Shown here: positions 22,526 through 31,639 of the stretch, piece after piece | Numbering within the stretch: the first letter of the stretch is position 1 | Layout of the letters: each line of letters starts with the position of its first letter | Source of the DNA: Aquarana catesbeiana | Taxonomy: Eukaryota; Chordata; Amphibia; Anura; Ranidae | Assembly: GCF_042186555.1 (NCBI RefSeq) | Contig: NC_133324.1 | Span: 133,259,027 to 133,323,026 of the forward strand | Length of the DNA: 64,000 bases | Direction: 5' to 3' | Position numbers and translations under genes: made by a program | The notes under the pieces: generated by a model | The model's database searches: none | What the model was told of the DNA's origin: nothing | Seen by the model: the letters and a program-made list of their open reading frames with translations, nothing else

Positions 22526-23836
22526 ATGGCGGAGACACAGCAGGTGCATGCTAATTAGAGCAACGAGGAGGAGGAGGAGGAAAACCCAGAGCCAGAAACG
22601 TCCCGATCCCAGAGGAGACGATTTAAGGCCTCAAATATGTCCTTTGGGGAGATGTTGGAGATGGTCGACATCCTGAAGAGGGCAGACTATGACGGGAAGT
22701 ATGGACCTTACTCCAACCCCAATGTCAGAAAGGCCAAGATCATGGCGAAAGTAGTCAAGAGTCTGCACCGGAATTTTGGGGTACGACGATCGAAAGATCA
22801 ACTGAGGAAGCGGTGGTTGGACCTCAAATTAAGGGAGCACGATCAGTATAGAAGGATCAGGAGAGTGCTGCAAAAAAGTAAGTAGTTGTCCTGTGTTACT
22901 ATTCTTTATTTTTATTACGTTCGTGCTGCTCCATGTGCTTTTCTTTACTGTTGTACAGTTTAAAATGGCAACTCTCATGTTCATGGGCACATTGTTCATT
23001 CGTTGGAAACATTGTTCGTTCGGCATAGAAAACACCATGTTTTGGCCATATGCATTTGAATATATTTTTGCTAGCCTACTTCTCTTAAAATAATTTGGGT
23101 GTGTAGATGGGTTGGTAACGAGAATGAAATGCAAACTAGATTCTGTGTAAGGAGAGGACACTCAGCAACTGTTTACACATCTGGACGCTGGAGCACTAGT
23201 GTGGGACACCAGAACACCCTTTTTATTAGGGGGCCTACACAGGTGCTCCAGTGTATACTATAGGGGTGTCTCCATCTGAGAAGCTTGTACAAAACAGGTA
23301 AGTATTCAAGCTTGACAAAGGTAAAAAATATTTCTTCATCTTGGAACTCTGCCAAAATAGACAATTGTACTCCACTTCCTAGCAATGTTTCATGTTCCTA
23401 TTTCTGCCATCAAATATCTATGTGCTAAGTATACCTATTTTTTTTTTACATAGGGGATAAAAGACTCAGAGGACACCACTCATCCGAGGAGACAACAGAC
23501 CCCCCCACCTCATGAGGAAGGGGAAATCTCCCAAAGGCAACAGGAGGAGGAGGAAGGAGACGTAATTGAAATAGTCACCACATCAGGTGAGTGTCTGCGA
23601 CCACAGGCTCAGGTAAGAGATGGATGCCGACAGATTTATAATACATGGTGTATTTTTTTTCTATATCTTTAGGTGATCATGATGTTGTGGATCCAGGTCA
23701 TTTCACCAGTGAGAGTGCCCATATCCTGATCGGGGAGATCATGGGGTGTAATAGGGACTTGGAAAACATCCAGAAAAACATCAATGATGTTCAAAAGAAA
23801 ATGAGGAACATCATTGATGTTTTAGGGAGAGTTTAA
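22526..23836 (+). pseudogene. Myb/SANT-like accessory protein gene of Harbinger
   Basis: Three exons: 22526-22877 (AAAA|GTAAGT donor), 23454-23586 (TTTACATAG acceptor, AG|GTGAGT donor) and 23673-23836. About 215 codons. Exon 1 encodes an acidic stretch and a trihelix Myb-like domain (FGEMLEMVDILKRADYDG, KSKDQLRKRW-type helix seen as RSKDQLRKRWLDLK). Exon 2 is Gln/Glu-rich. Exon 3 ends in a short coiled coil (NRDLENIQKNINDVQKKM). Lesions: TAG at 22556-22558 near the start, and an extra C in the C7 run at about 23500 that shifts frame. In known Harbingers the Myb-like partner binds element ends and carries the transposase into the nucleus. Confidence 0.75.
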
Positions 23837-23918
23837 AACACCTTCAAATACCAGACTTTTTTCTTGTTTTTTGGATCGAAAAATTTTTTGCACCTTTTTT
23901 GAGGTTGAAATTTTGAAG

Positions 23919-24073
23919 ATGTCAACATGTGCTCTCTCTCATCACGGGAGATCAATGGACGCGTTTTGTGGATGCAACCCCTTCCTCAATAATAAAGTAG
24001 CTGAAAGGAAGGGGTTGCACCCACAAAACACGTCCATTGATCCCCCATGATGGCAGAGAGCACATGTTGACAT
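23919..24073. repeat. Long hairpin with AATAAA in the loop
   Basis: Arms 23919-23986 and 24006-24073 are strongly complementary (ATGTCAACATGTGCTCTC against GAGAGCACATGTTGACAT). The loop holds AATAAA (about 23991). It lies 80 bp after the Myb stop codon, hence in its 3' UTR. A further AATAAA is near 24307. Confidence 0.75.
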
Positions 24074-24457
24074 TTGGCAATTTGTGTGCATCTTCAAAAT
24101 TTGGCTTTTCCAGGGGCGACTTCACCCCATCTGAACGCAATATCAAACACAGTTTATAAATACTCATTTCTGATATTGCCTTCAATTTCGACAAAAGTTG
24201 AACTTTGTAAGTTCCAGATTTGTGTATTTCTTGTTGGTTTTAAACATGCCTGTTTTTCCTTAAAAGGACATTTCTTCTTTTAATGTCACCTAAAAAATTT
24301 TTATACAATAAACATGTTGGTTTGTTTTAAAAAACCTTTTAAAAATGCACATGTGCTTGTGCTTTGATTAAAAAGATTGAGATTAAACAATGTGTGGCTT
24401 CTTCTTTCAATACTCAAAAGCATTTTTTGTTGTAAAGTTGGTGTTTTCAGTGTCAAT

Positions 24458-24566
24458 GGGTGTTATTTACTAAAGGCAAATCCACTTTGCACTACAAGTG
24501 CAGTTTCAGTGCAGTCTCAAGTGCACTTGTAGTGCAAAGTGTATTTGCCTTTAGTAAATAACACCC
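24458..24566. repeat. Small foldback MITE between two Harbinger genes
   Basis: GGGTGTTATTTACTAAAGGC is mirrored by GCCTTTAGTAAATAACACCC. The interior is CACTACAAGTGCA-type inverted words. Related to the copies at 2497 and 5941. Confidence 0.75.
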
Positions 24567-24693
24567 AACAGTGCTTTCTAATGTTACACAATCACACCAT
24601 TTTCAGGACTACACACATTTCAGTCAGGGTCAGCTAAAAGAAACACAAGCAGTAATAAATGTCAGCAAATATTTTAGTAGTTAACTAATTTTT

Positions 24694-26848
24694 TTATTTA
24701 AAAAAAGGCTCAGACATTGTCTGGCATATTGATGGAACCCTCCCCGCAAAATATTCAAGGTATCTTAGACGGACCTCGCGGGCACTCAGGGGGGGCAAGC
24801 CAGGATGGCCAGCCTCAAGCACCGTCAGGGTTGGTTCATTTACATGAATTCTGGCCTCAGGCCCCACTGAGGCAGCATAGTTGGCAGAATTTCGCCTTAA
24901 AAAGTTATGGAGAACACAGCACGCCAGGATGATATGATTCAGTTTATACTCCGCCATGTATATGGGTGTAAAAAACCGGCTGGCCATGATCCCAAACATG
25001 TTCTCCACCACTCTTCTGGCTCTGGCCAGCCGGTAATTAAAAACCCTCTGGTCTGGGGTGAGGGTCCTCATAGGGAATGGCCGCACAAGATGGTCTCCCA
25101 GCGCAAACGCTTCATCTGCAATGAAGATGAATGGGAGTCCTTCCACATTGTCTTCTGGAGGTGGCAAGTCCAAGCTTCCATTCTGGAGATGCCTGTAGAA
25201 CTCCATCTGGGTGATGACTCCACCATCTGACATCTGGCCATTCTTCCCCACGTCCACATACAGGAACTCATAAGTAGCCGACACCACTGCCAACATCACA
25301 ATACTATTGAACCCCTTGTAGTTGTAATAGTATGACCCCGAGTTGGGTGGTGGGACGATGTGGACGTGTTTCCCATCAATTGCCCCTCCGCAGTTAGGAA
25401 AGTCCCACCACTGGGCAAAGTGGGAGGCCACAGTCTGCCATTCCTGTGGCGTGGAAGGAAACTGTGGCGTCAAACCAGAAAAATAAATTAATCATTTTGC
25501 ACATAAACATGGAAAGCAGATTAGACAGAAACATTCTTGGCCAACATCAGTATAACATTTATTTTAGGGAGTATTTAAACACAAAGGTATAAGGTCCACC
25601 TATCAGATCCCCCCCCCCCCCACATGGGCCATTTTATAAATTTCATGGGGGGGGAGATGTTTTGGACAGGTAACCCTCTCCACTTCATTGAGAGATGAAT
25701 ACCTAAATAATGTGTATTACTTTGGCCAGCCCCTCCTTACTTTACACTATTGGCAGCCCAATGGACAGGTAAGAAGTGTCATAATACAAAGATATAAATA
25801 AACACTGTACACATTTGAGCACATTTTTACATTCTGCTATTACCTATCAAGATAATAATAGGATACAAAAACTTTAAACAGTACCATTTGAAAGTATTCT
25901 GGCAGGCCCTTGCACTACATGCTTTGGGGAATTCCTCCATAAATCTGACCACAAAAGAGGTAGGTATAGTGTGTATGGGTTTGGCAAAGTCAGCAGATAG
26001 AGGATTGGTATCAGCTGAGTTAGCAGTTGGGGGGAGGGAGGGTTCTAAAAGATTTTGGGAGACCAAAAAAAGCCTCTGGCACTCTGAATTTAAAGCACAC
26101 ATCACAATTTTACACATTTTAGGGGGTATTTAGGGTAAAGCACTACTATGGAGCTGACAAAATACATTGTTAAGTCACTACACTAGGTGAATATAGGGCC
26201 AGGAGAGCATGCTGGTAAGGTAAGTGAAGACAAATATGTATGAAGGACAAAAAAAAAAGACATAAAAATCCAGCATGCATGAGGACAAAGGGGACATTCA
26301 CAGCATATTACAATTATGGTAATTAGGGAATGAGGAAAGAAATACAAAATATTAGCAAACATTATATACAATAAAATGTGATATTAAAGGATACAAATCT
26401 TACCTTCATATACTCCTTCTGCAGGTCCAGTATGATGGCAGAACAGGTCTCTGGGATAATGATCCCCAGAGCCTGGGGGGAGATGCCTGTCGAGAACTTG
26501 AGGTCCTGCAGGCTTCTCCCCATCGCCAAGTTACCGCAGGGTGGCAACTAGCCTCTGCTCCGGAGTGATGGCTTGCCTCATGCAGGTATCCTGCCTGCTG
26601 ATATAGGGGGTCAGCAAAGCCAACAAACGAAATACGGGGTTCGTCATCCAGGGAAAATTTCTGAAATCGTCAGGATTATTCTCACGGAGCAAATGCATAT
26701 GAGAGAACTGGTCACGCTGGAGCAACCAGGTCTTGGTCCATGAACTCCTCCCCACCCTGTTCATGGACTGGACTTGTATCAAGGTAAGGACCCCAACACC
26801 AAGCCCCCGCATAGCACGAACTCTACGAGGAGTACGTATACGCAACAT
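24694..26848 (-). pseudogene. Harbinger transposase (HARBI1-like), one frameshift
   Basis: Exon 1 is 26848-26404 and exon 2 is 25461-24694, with consensus splice sites (ATGAAG|GTAAG and GCCACAG|TTT) and phase 0 joining KEYMK to FPSTPQEWQ. About 403 codons. The N-terminal part has the helix-turn-helix region (RQAITP-type: MRQAITPEQRLVATLR, then GRSLQDLKFSTGISPQA). Exon 2 carries the DDE domain: D in GGAIDGKHVHI (about 25377), D in YVDVGKNGQMSDGG, E in RVVENMFGIMASRF. Start: ATG at 26848 in a GCC-ATG context. The single visible lesion is an inserted A after CTGCGG at about 26533 that shifts frame between the two N-terminal blocks. The rest looks intact, so loss was recent. Confidence 0.85.
25462..26403 (-). 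other. Transposase intron
   Basis: GT..AG intron of about 940 bp, AT-rich, with no reading frame of interest. It includes C12 and G9 runs near 25612 and 25650. Confidence 0.65.
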
Positions 26849-27146
26849 GGCTAGAAAACAGTCGGCTGCTCAGAACGAAGTAACAGAACGCACTGAAGAA
26901 CAGCAAGGCCTGTGAAGAGCGACCTGAAAATCAGTAACGAACGAACACAATGACAAGTCAATTGTACTCGCTGCACGCACTGAAGAACAGACACAAACCC
27001 ACAAGCACAAACTGAACAGCAGTAAACGATCTGAAAACCACGAGTCTGAAAAAGCGCGAATCGTCTCTCACCAAACTTTTACTAACATGAGATTAGCAAA
27101 AGGAGCCCAAAGGGTGCTGCGCTTGGTTCTGAACTGCCCTTTTATA

Positions 27147-28603
27147 GTCGGGGACGGAAAGTATTCAGACCCCCTTAAATTTTTCACTCTTTGTTATATT
27201 GCAGCCATTTGCTAAAATCATTTAAGTTCATTTTTTTTCCCTCATTAATGTACACACAGCACCCCATATTGACAGAAAAACACGGAATTGTTGACATTTT
27301 TGCAGATTTATTAAAAAAGAAAAACTGAAATATCACATGGTCCTAAGTATTCAGACCCTTTGCTGTGACACTCATATATTTAACTCAGGTGCTGTCCATT
27401 TCTACTGATCATCCTTGAGATGGTTCTACACCTTCATATGAGTCCAGCTGTTTTTGATTATACTGATTGGACTTGATTAGGAAAGCCACATACCTGTCTA
27501 TACAAGACCTTACAGCTCACAGCGCATGTCCCTTACTAGAGCTGGCCGTCCGGCCAAACTGAGCTATCAGGGGGGAAAAGAGCCTTGGTGAGAGAGGTAA
27601 AGAAGAACCCAAAGATCACTGTGGCTGAGCTCCAGAGATGCAGTCGGGAGATGGGAGAAAGTTGTAGAAAGTCAACCATCACTGCAGCCCTCCACCAGTC
27701 GGGGCTTTATGGCAGAGTGGCCCGCTGGAAGCCTCTCCCCAGTGCAAGACACATGAAAGCCCGCATGGAGTTTGCTAAAAAACACCCGAAGGACTCCTAG
27801 ATGGTGAGAAATAAGATTGTTTGGTCTGATGAGACCAAGATAGAACTTTTTGGCCTTAATTCTAAGCGGTATGTGTGGAGAAAACCAGGCACTGCTCATC
27901 ACCTGTCCAATACAGTCCCAACAGTGAAGCATGGTGGTGGCAGCATCATGCTGTGGGGGTGTTTTTCAGCTGCAGGGACAGGATGACTGGTTGCAATCGA
28001 GGGAAAGATGAATGCGGCCAAGTACAGGGATATCCTGGATGAAAACCTTGTCCAGAGTGCTCAGGACCTCAGACTGGGCCGAAGATTTACCTTCCAACAA
28101 GACAATGACCCTAAGCACACAGCTAAAATAACAAAGGAGTGGCTTCACAACAACTCCGTTACTGTTCTTGAATTGCCCAGACAGAGCCCTGACTTAAACC
28201 CAATTGAGCATCTCTGGAGAGACCTAAAAATGGCTGTCCACCAACGTTTACCATCCAACCTGACAGAACTGGAGAAGATCTGCAAGGAGGAATGGCAGAG
28301 GATCCCCAAATCCAGGTGTGAAAAACTTGTTGCATCTTTCCCAAAAAGACTCATGGCTGTATTAGATCAAAAGGGTGCTTCTACTAAATACTGAGCAAAG
28401 GGTCTGAATACTTAGGATCATGTGATATTTCAGTTTTTCTTTTTTAATAAATCTGCAAAAATGTCAACAATTCTGTGTTTTTCTGTCAATATGGGGTGCT
28501 GTGTATACATAAATGAGGAAAAAAATTAACTTAAATGTATTTTAGTAAATATAACAAAGAGTGAAAAATTTAAGGGGGTTTGAATACTTTTCTGTCCCCA
28601 CTC
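27147..28603 (+). mobile_element. Tc1-like transposon, family 2, complete ends
   Basis: Ends GTCGGGGACGGAAAGTATTC and GAATACTTTTCTGTCCCCAC-type inverted repeats, each bordered by TA (27145-27146, 28604-28605). The terminal repeats extend to about 200 bp with TTGTTGACATTTTTGCAGAT mirrored on the right. 1457 bp, against about 1.6 kb expected, because of an internal deletion in the N-terminal coding region. Confidence 0.9.
27545..28394 (+). pseudogene. Tc1 family 2 transposase, DD34E
   Basis: One frame from 27585 to 28394 carries the second helix-turn-helix (AELQRCSREMG), catalytic D in WSDETKIELF, D in FQQDNDPKHT and E in PDLNPIEHLW, with exactly 34 residues between the last two. In-frame TAG (27798-27800) and TGA (27984-27986) interrupt it. 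Upstream of GRPAKLSY the first DNA-binding half is missing: the leader jumps directly to that block near 27540. A small frameshift lies near 27570. Confidence 0.85.
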
Positions 28604-28614
28604 TATGTGAGTTG

Positions 28615-28853
28615 AATGGGGTTTCCCCGCATCCAATTCGAATGACAGGAGAGTGTGACACTCGCAATAGAGCCGTTTCACACATCTCCGGGGAGGGCGG
28701 AGAGCGCACAGCAGTAGGGTCCTGTGCAGCTCTGGTTCAGTTTCAGGTCCAAATTCAGGCAAGAATTTGGACCTGATTCTTCCCTAAAATGGAGAACATG
28801 GACACACTGGACCCCCTCCTGCGAGCCACTGTGCGGTGTGAACCCAGTCCTTA
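28615..28853. repeat. Right part of GTTCACAC MITE hosting Harbinger
   Basis: GCATCCAATTCGAATGACAG and the right end GGTGTGAACCCAGTCC match the copies at 9069 and 35835 (reverse). Together with 20211-20228 it brackets the Harbinger/Tc1 block. Confidence 0.6.
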
Positions 28854-29014
28854 ACAAATACAGGGTTGTTTCTTCATAATTATATATACAGTATTGCTGC
28901 ACATCTCCCCTAAAGGATTTCAACTGTATATTCTCATAGATTAATCCTGTTGTGTGCTTCACCATGATGCCAGATCGGTTGGAGCACAATAATACCTTCT
29001 TTTCTTTTTACTTA

Positions 29015-29365
29015 CAGCGGGTAAAATAAGTAATGAACATGTTACCATTTTTCTAGGTAAATATATTTCTAAAGGTGCTATTGACATGAAATTTTCACCA
29101 CATGTCGGTAACAACTAATGCAATCCATACATACAAAGCAAACCAAAGCAAATACGTTCACAAATTAAGTTATATGTAATAAAATGAAATGACACAGGGA
29201 AAAAGTATTGAACATATAAAGAAAGGGAGGTGCAAAAAGGCATGGAAAGCCAAGACACCAGCTGATATCTATCAGTAATTAGAAAGCAATCCTGCCCCTT
29301 GTCAGTGCAAATTAACATCAGCTGGTTCAGGCTCAACTGATGGCCTACAAAAAGATGTCTTATTA
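29015..29365 (+). mobile_element. Tc1-like transposon, family 3, left end only
   Basis: CAGCGGGTAAAATAAGTAAT follows TA. The long leader (GACATGAAATTTTCACCACA, AGCCAAGACACCAGCTGATA) is typical of a Tc1-like 5' region. It breaks off before any transposase codon. Confidence 0.7.
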
Positions 29366-30464
29366 CATACATTATATATACACAGTATATTTATATACAT
29401 TATATATATTTATAAAATAAGAGGAAAAATATGTTAATGCGTATGGCTGTCGCTTTTCACATTCTTTCCCCTTATGCCTTTTTAATACACTTTGTACGTT
29501 TTGTCCATCCCATTTTTAACTAATAAGTATATAAAATAAGCAGTATAAAACAAAACACAGCTCTGGCTGGTGATGGCAAGAAAGAGATCCCTGGAAAAAA
29601 AAAAATGAAAAACTTTGGATTGGGTTTCATAGTTGAATTCTGGGAATGTAATCTTTAAACTGTATTATCTGTGAATCATATCCATTATTGTGTTAGACTT
29701 TAATTATCCCAGAAAAATGGAGCAATTACTGCACGCATACTTAGACCTAACAAAATAAGTCTTCCGTGGCTACTGTATTTCCTGAACCTAAAAGTAGATT
29801 ATATTATTTACAAGTTTCAACATAAATAGTAAAAATAGTAATAAGATACTTTATGGTAATGTGTTTTGAAGATTATTACTTTTACATTTGTGCCCATCAT
29901 TTGCAAATCCATAATCATGAGCAGCACATACTGTGGTGTACTCAATGATATCAGCTCTTTTGTTGCACCACCTATAGGTCATATGTGGTATTGTGGTTAT
30001 TTCACATGCAACATAAGTGGACAACAAATGTAGCTTAAATGTGTGCAGTGTGTCTAAAGCACGGTAAAACTGAGGAGCTCACAAGAAGGTCCTTTACTAA
30101 CAATGCAATGTTAGTACAGCGATCTCCCCACTGAGCTATTGTGTTCTGACAGGGGGACCATCCCCCCTGCCAGAACACACCAGTCATAGCTTGCAACCAT
30201 TGGCTGAGAGAGCTGATCAAATGCCAATGTGCTGGTTTTCCAGCATGTTCGTTCGACAGAAGCTGGTCCTGAGATCAGCTTCTACCAAACAAGGGCCTGT
30301 ACACGTGGGCTGAATGTCGGCCGGTATCTACTGAACCGGCTGATTTCAGCTGATATTGGGCCTATGTGTACGAGGCTTTAGTGTGAGCGTCTCTCATTTT
30401 TTCTTTCTCAAAAAATGTGTTACAGAATGCATAGATGCTAAATATATCATTATACAATAATATA
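29366..30464. other. AT-rich unassigned sequence with small MITE
   Basis: No gene seen. Around 30290-30385, CCTGTACACGTGGGC and CCTATGTGTACGAGGC form inverted ends of a short element. Confidence 0.4.
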
Positions 30465-31187
30465 CAGTCAGGTCCATAAATATTGGGACATCGACACATT
30501 TCTAATCTTTTTGGCTCTATACACCACCACAATGGATTTGAAATGAAACGAACAAGATGTGCTTTAACTGCAGACTTTCAGCTTTAATTTGAGGGTATTT
30601 ACAAAAAGTAATGGGACAATTGGCTGCTCAGCTGTTCCATGACCAGGTGTGTGTTATTCCCTCATTATTCTCAAATTAAAGCTGAAAGTCTGCAGTTAAA
30701 GTGGAATGTTATGCGATGGCCAAGTCACCTGACCTGAATCCGATTGAGCATGCATTTCACTTGCTGAAGACAAAACTGAAGGGAAAATGCCCCAAGAACA
30801 AGCAGGAACTGAAGACAGTTGCAGTAGAGGCCTGGCAGAGCATCACCGGGGATGAAACCCAGCGTCTGGTGATGTCTATGCATTCCACACTTCAGGCTTT
30901 AATTGACTGCAAAGGATTTGCAACCAAGTATTAAAAAGTGAAAGTTTGATGGATGATTGTTAATCTGTCCCATTACTTTTGGTCCCTTAAAAAGTGGGAG
31001 GCACATATACAAACTGTTGTAATTCCTACACCGTTCACCTGATTTGGATGTAAATACCCTCAAATTAAAGCTGAAAGTCTGCAGTTAAAGCACATCTTGT
31101 TTGTTTTATTTCAAATCCATTGTGGTGGTGTATAGTGCCAAAAAGATAAGAACTGTGTCGATGTCCCAATATTTATGGACCTGACTG
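30465..31187 (+). mobile_element. Tc1-like transposon, family 4, internally deleted
   Basis: Ends CAGTCAGGTCCATAAATATT and its mirror are bordered by TA (30463-30464, 31188-31189). Inner CAAATTAAAGCTGAAAGTCT motifs lie in both terminal repeats, with a third, inverted copy at 30668-30703 exactly at the deletion junction. Only the transposase C-terminus remains. Confidence 0.9.
30700..30934 (+). pseudogene. Tc1 family 4 transposase C-terminus
   Basis: The frame SPDLNPIEHAFHLLKTKLKG to IDCKGFATKY keeps the catalytic glutamate block and the normal C-terminal end. The DNA-binding part and both aspartates are deleted. Confidence 0.85.
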
Positions 31188-31191
31188 TATA

Positions 31192-31620
31192 CAGTATCTC
31201 ACAAAAGTGAGTACACCCCTCACATTTTTGTAAATATTTTATTATATCTTTTCATGTGACAACATTGAAGAAATGACAATTTGCTACAATGTAAAGTAGT
31301 GAGTGTACAGCTTGTATAACAGTGTAAATTTGCTGTCCCCTCAAAAAAACTCACAACTAATAACACACAGCCATTAATGTCTAAACCGCTGGCAACAAAA
31401 GTGAGTACACCCCTAAGTGAAAATGTCCAAATTGGGCCCAAAGTGTCAATATTTTGTGTGACCACCATTATTTTCCAGCACTGCCTTAACCCCCTTGGAC
31501 ATGGAGTTCACCAGAGCTTCACAGGTTGCCACTGGAGTCCTCTTCCACTCCTCCATGAGGACATCACGGAACTGGTGGATGTTAGAAACATTGCGCTTCT
31601 CCACCTTGTGGATCACTACC
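31192..31620 (-). mobile_element. Tc1-like transposon, family 5, 3' end
   Basis: CAGTATCTCACAAAAGTGAG begins directly after TA (31190-31191), back to back with family 4. The minus strand encodes the transposase tail (region 31490-31580). The other end is missing; family 6 begins at about 31620. A relative is at 41841. Confidence 0.7.
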
Positions 31621-31639
31621 TTGTGTCAGTATTTTGTTG

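Larger units (their letters stand above)
20229..27146. mobile_element. Three-gene Harbinger transposon, right end lost
   Basis: The left end TGCCCTGTACACGCGG follows TTA (a TWA site) and matches the MITEs at 9969 and 14248. Inside are three spliced genes: a MADF protein (minus), a Myb/SANT-like protein (plus, divergent from the first) and a DDE_Tnp_4-type transposase (minus, convergent with the second). Known of the superfamily: transposase plus a Myb-like partner. A MADF gene is an extra. The right terminus is missing; a Tc1 begins at 27147. Every gene has one or two lesions, so the copy is dead but young. Confidence 0.75.

Noticed and set aside
29400..30060. Candidate unique gene exon or RNA gene
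   Set aside because: No splice-flanked conserved frame, tRNA fold or small nuclear RNA motif could be found by eye.
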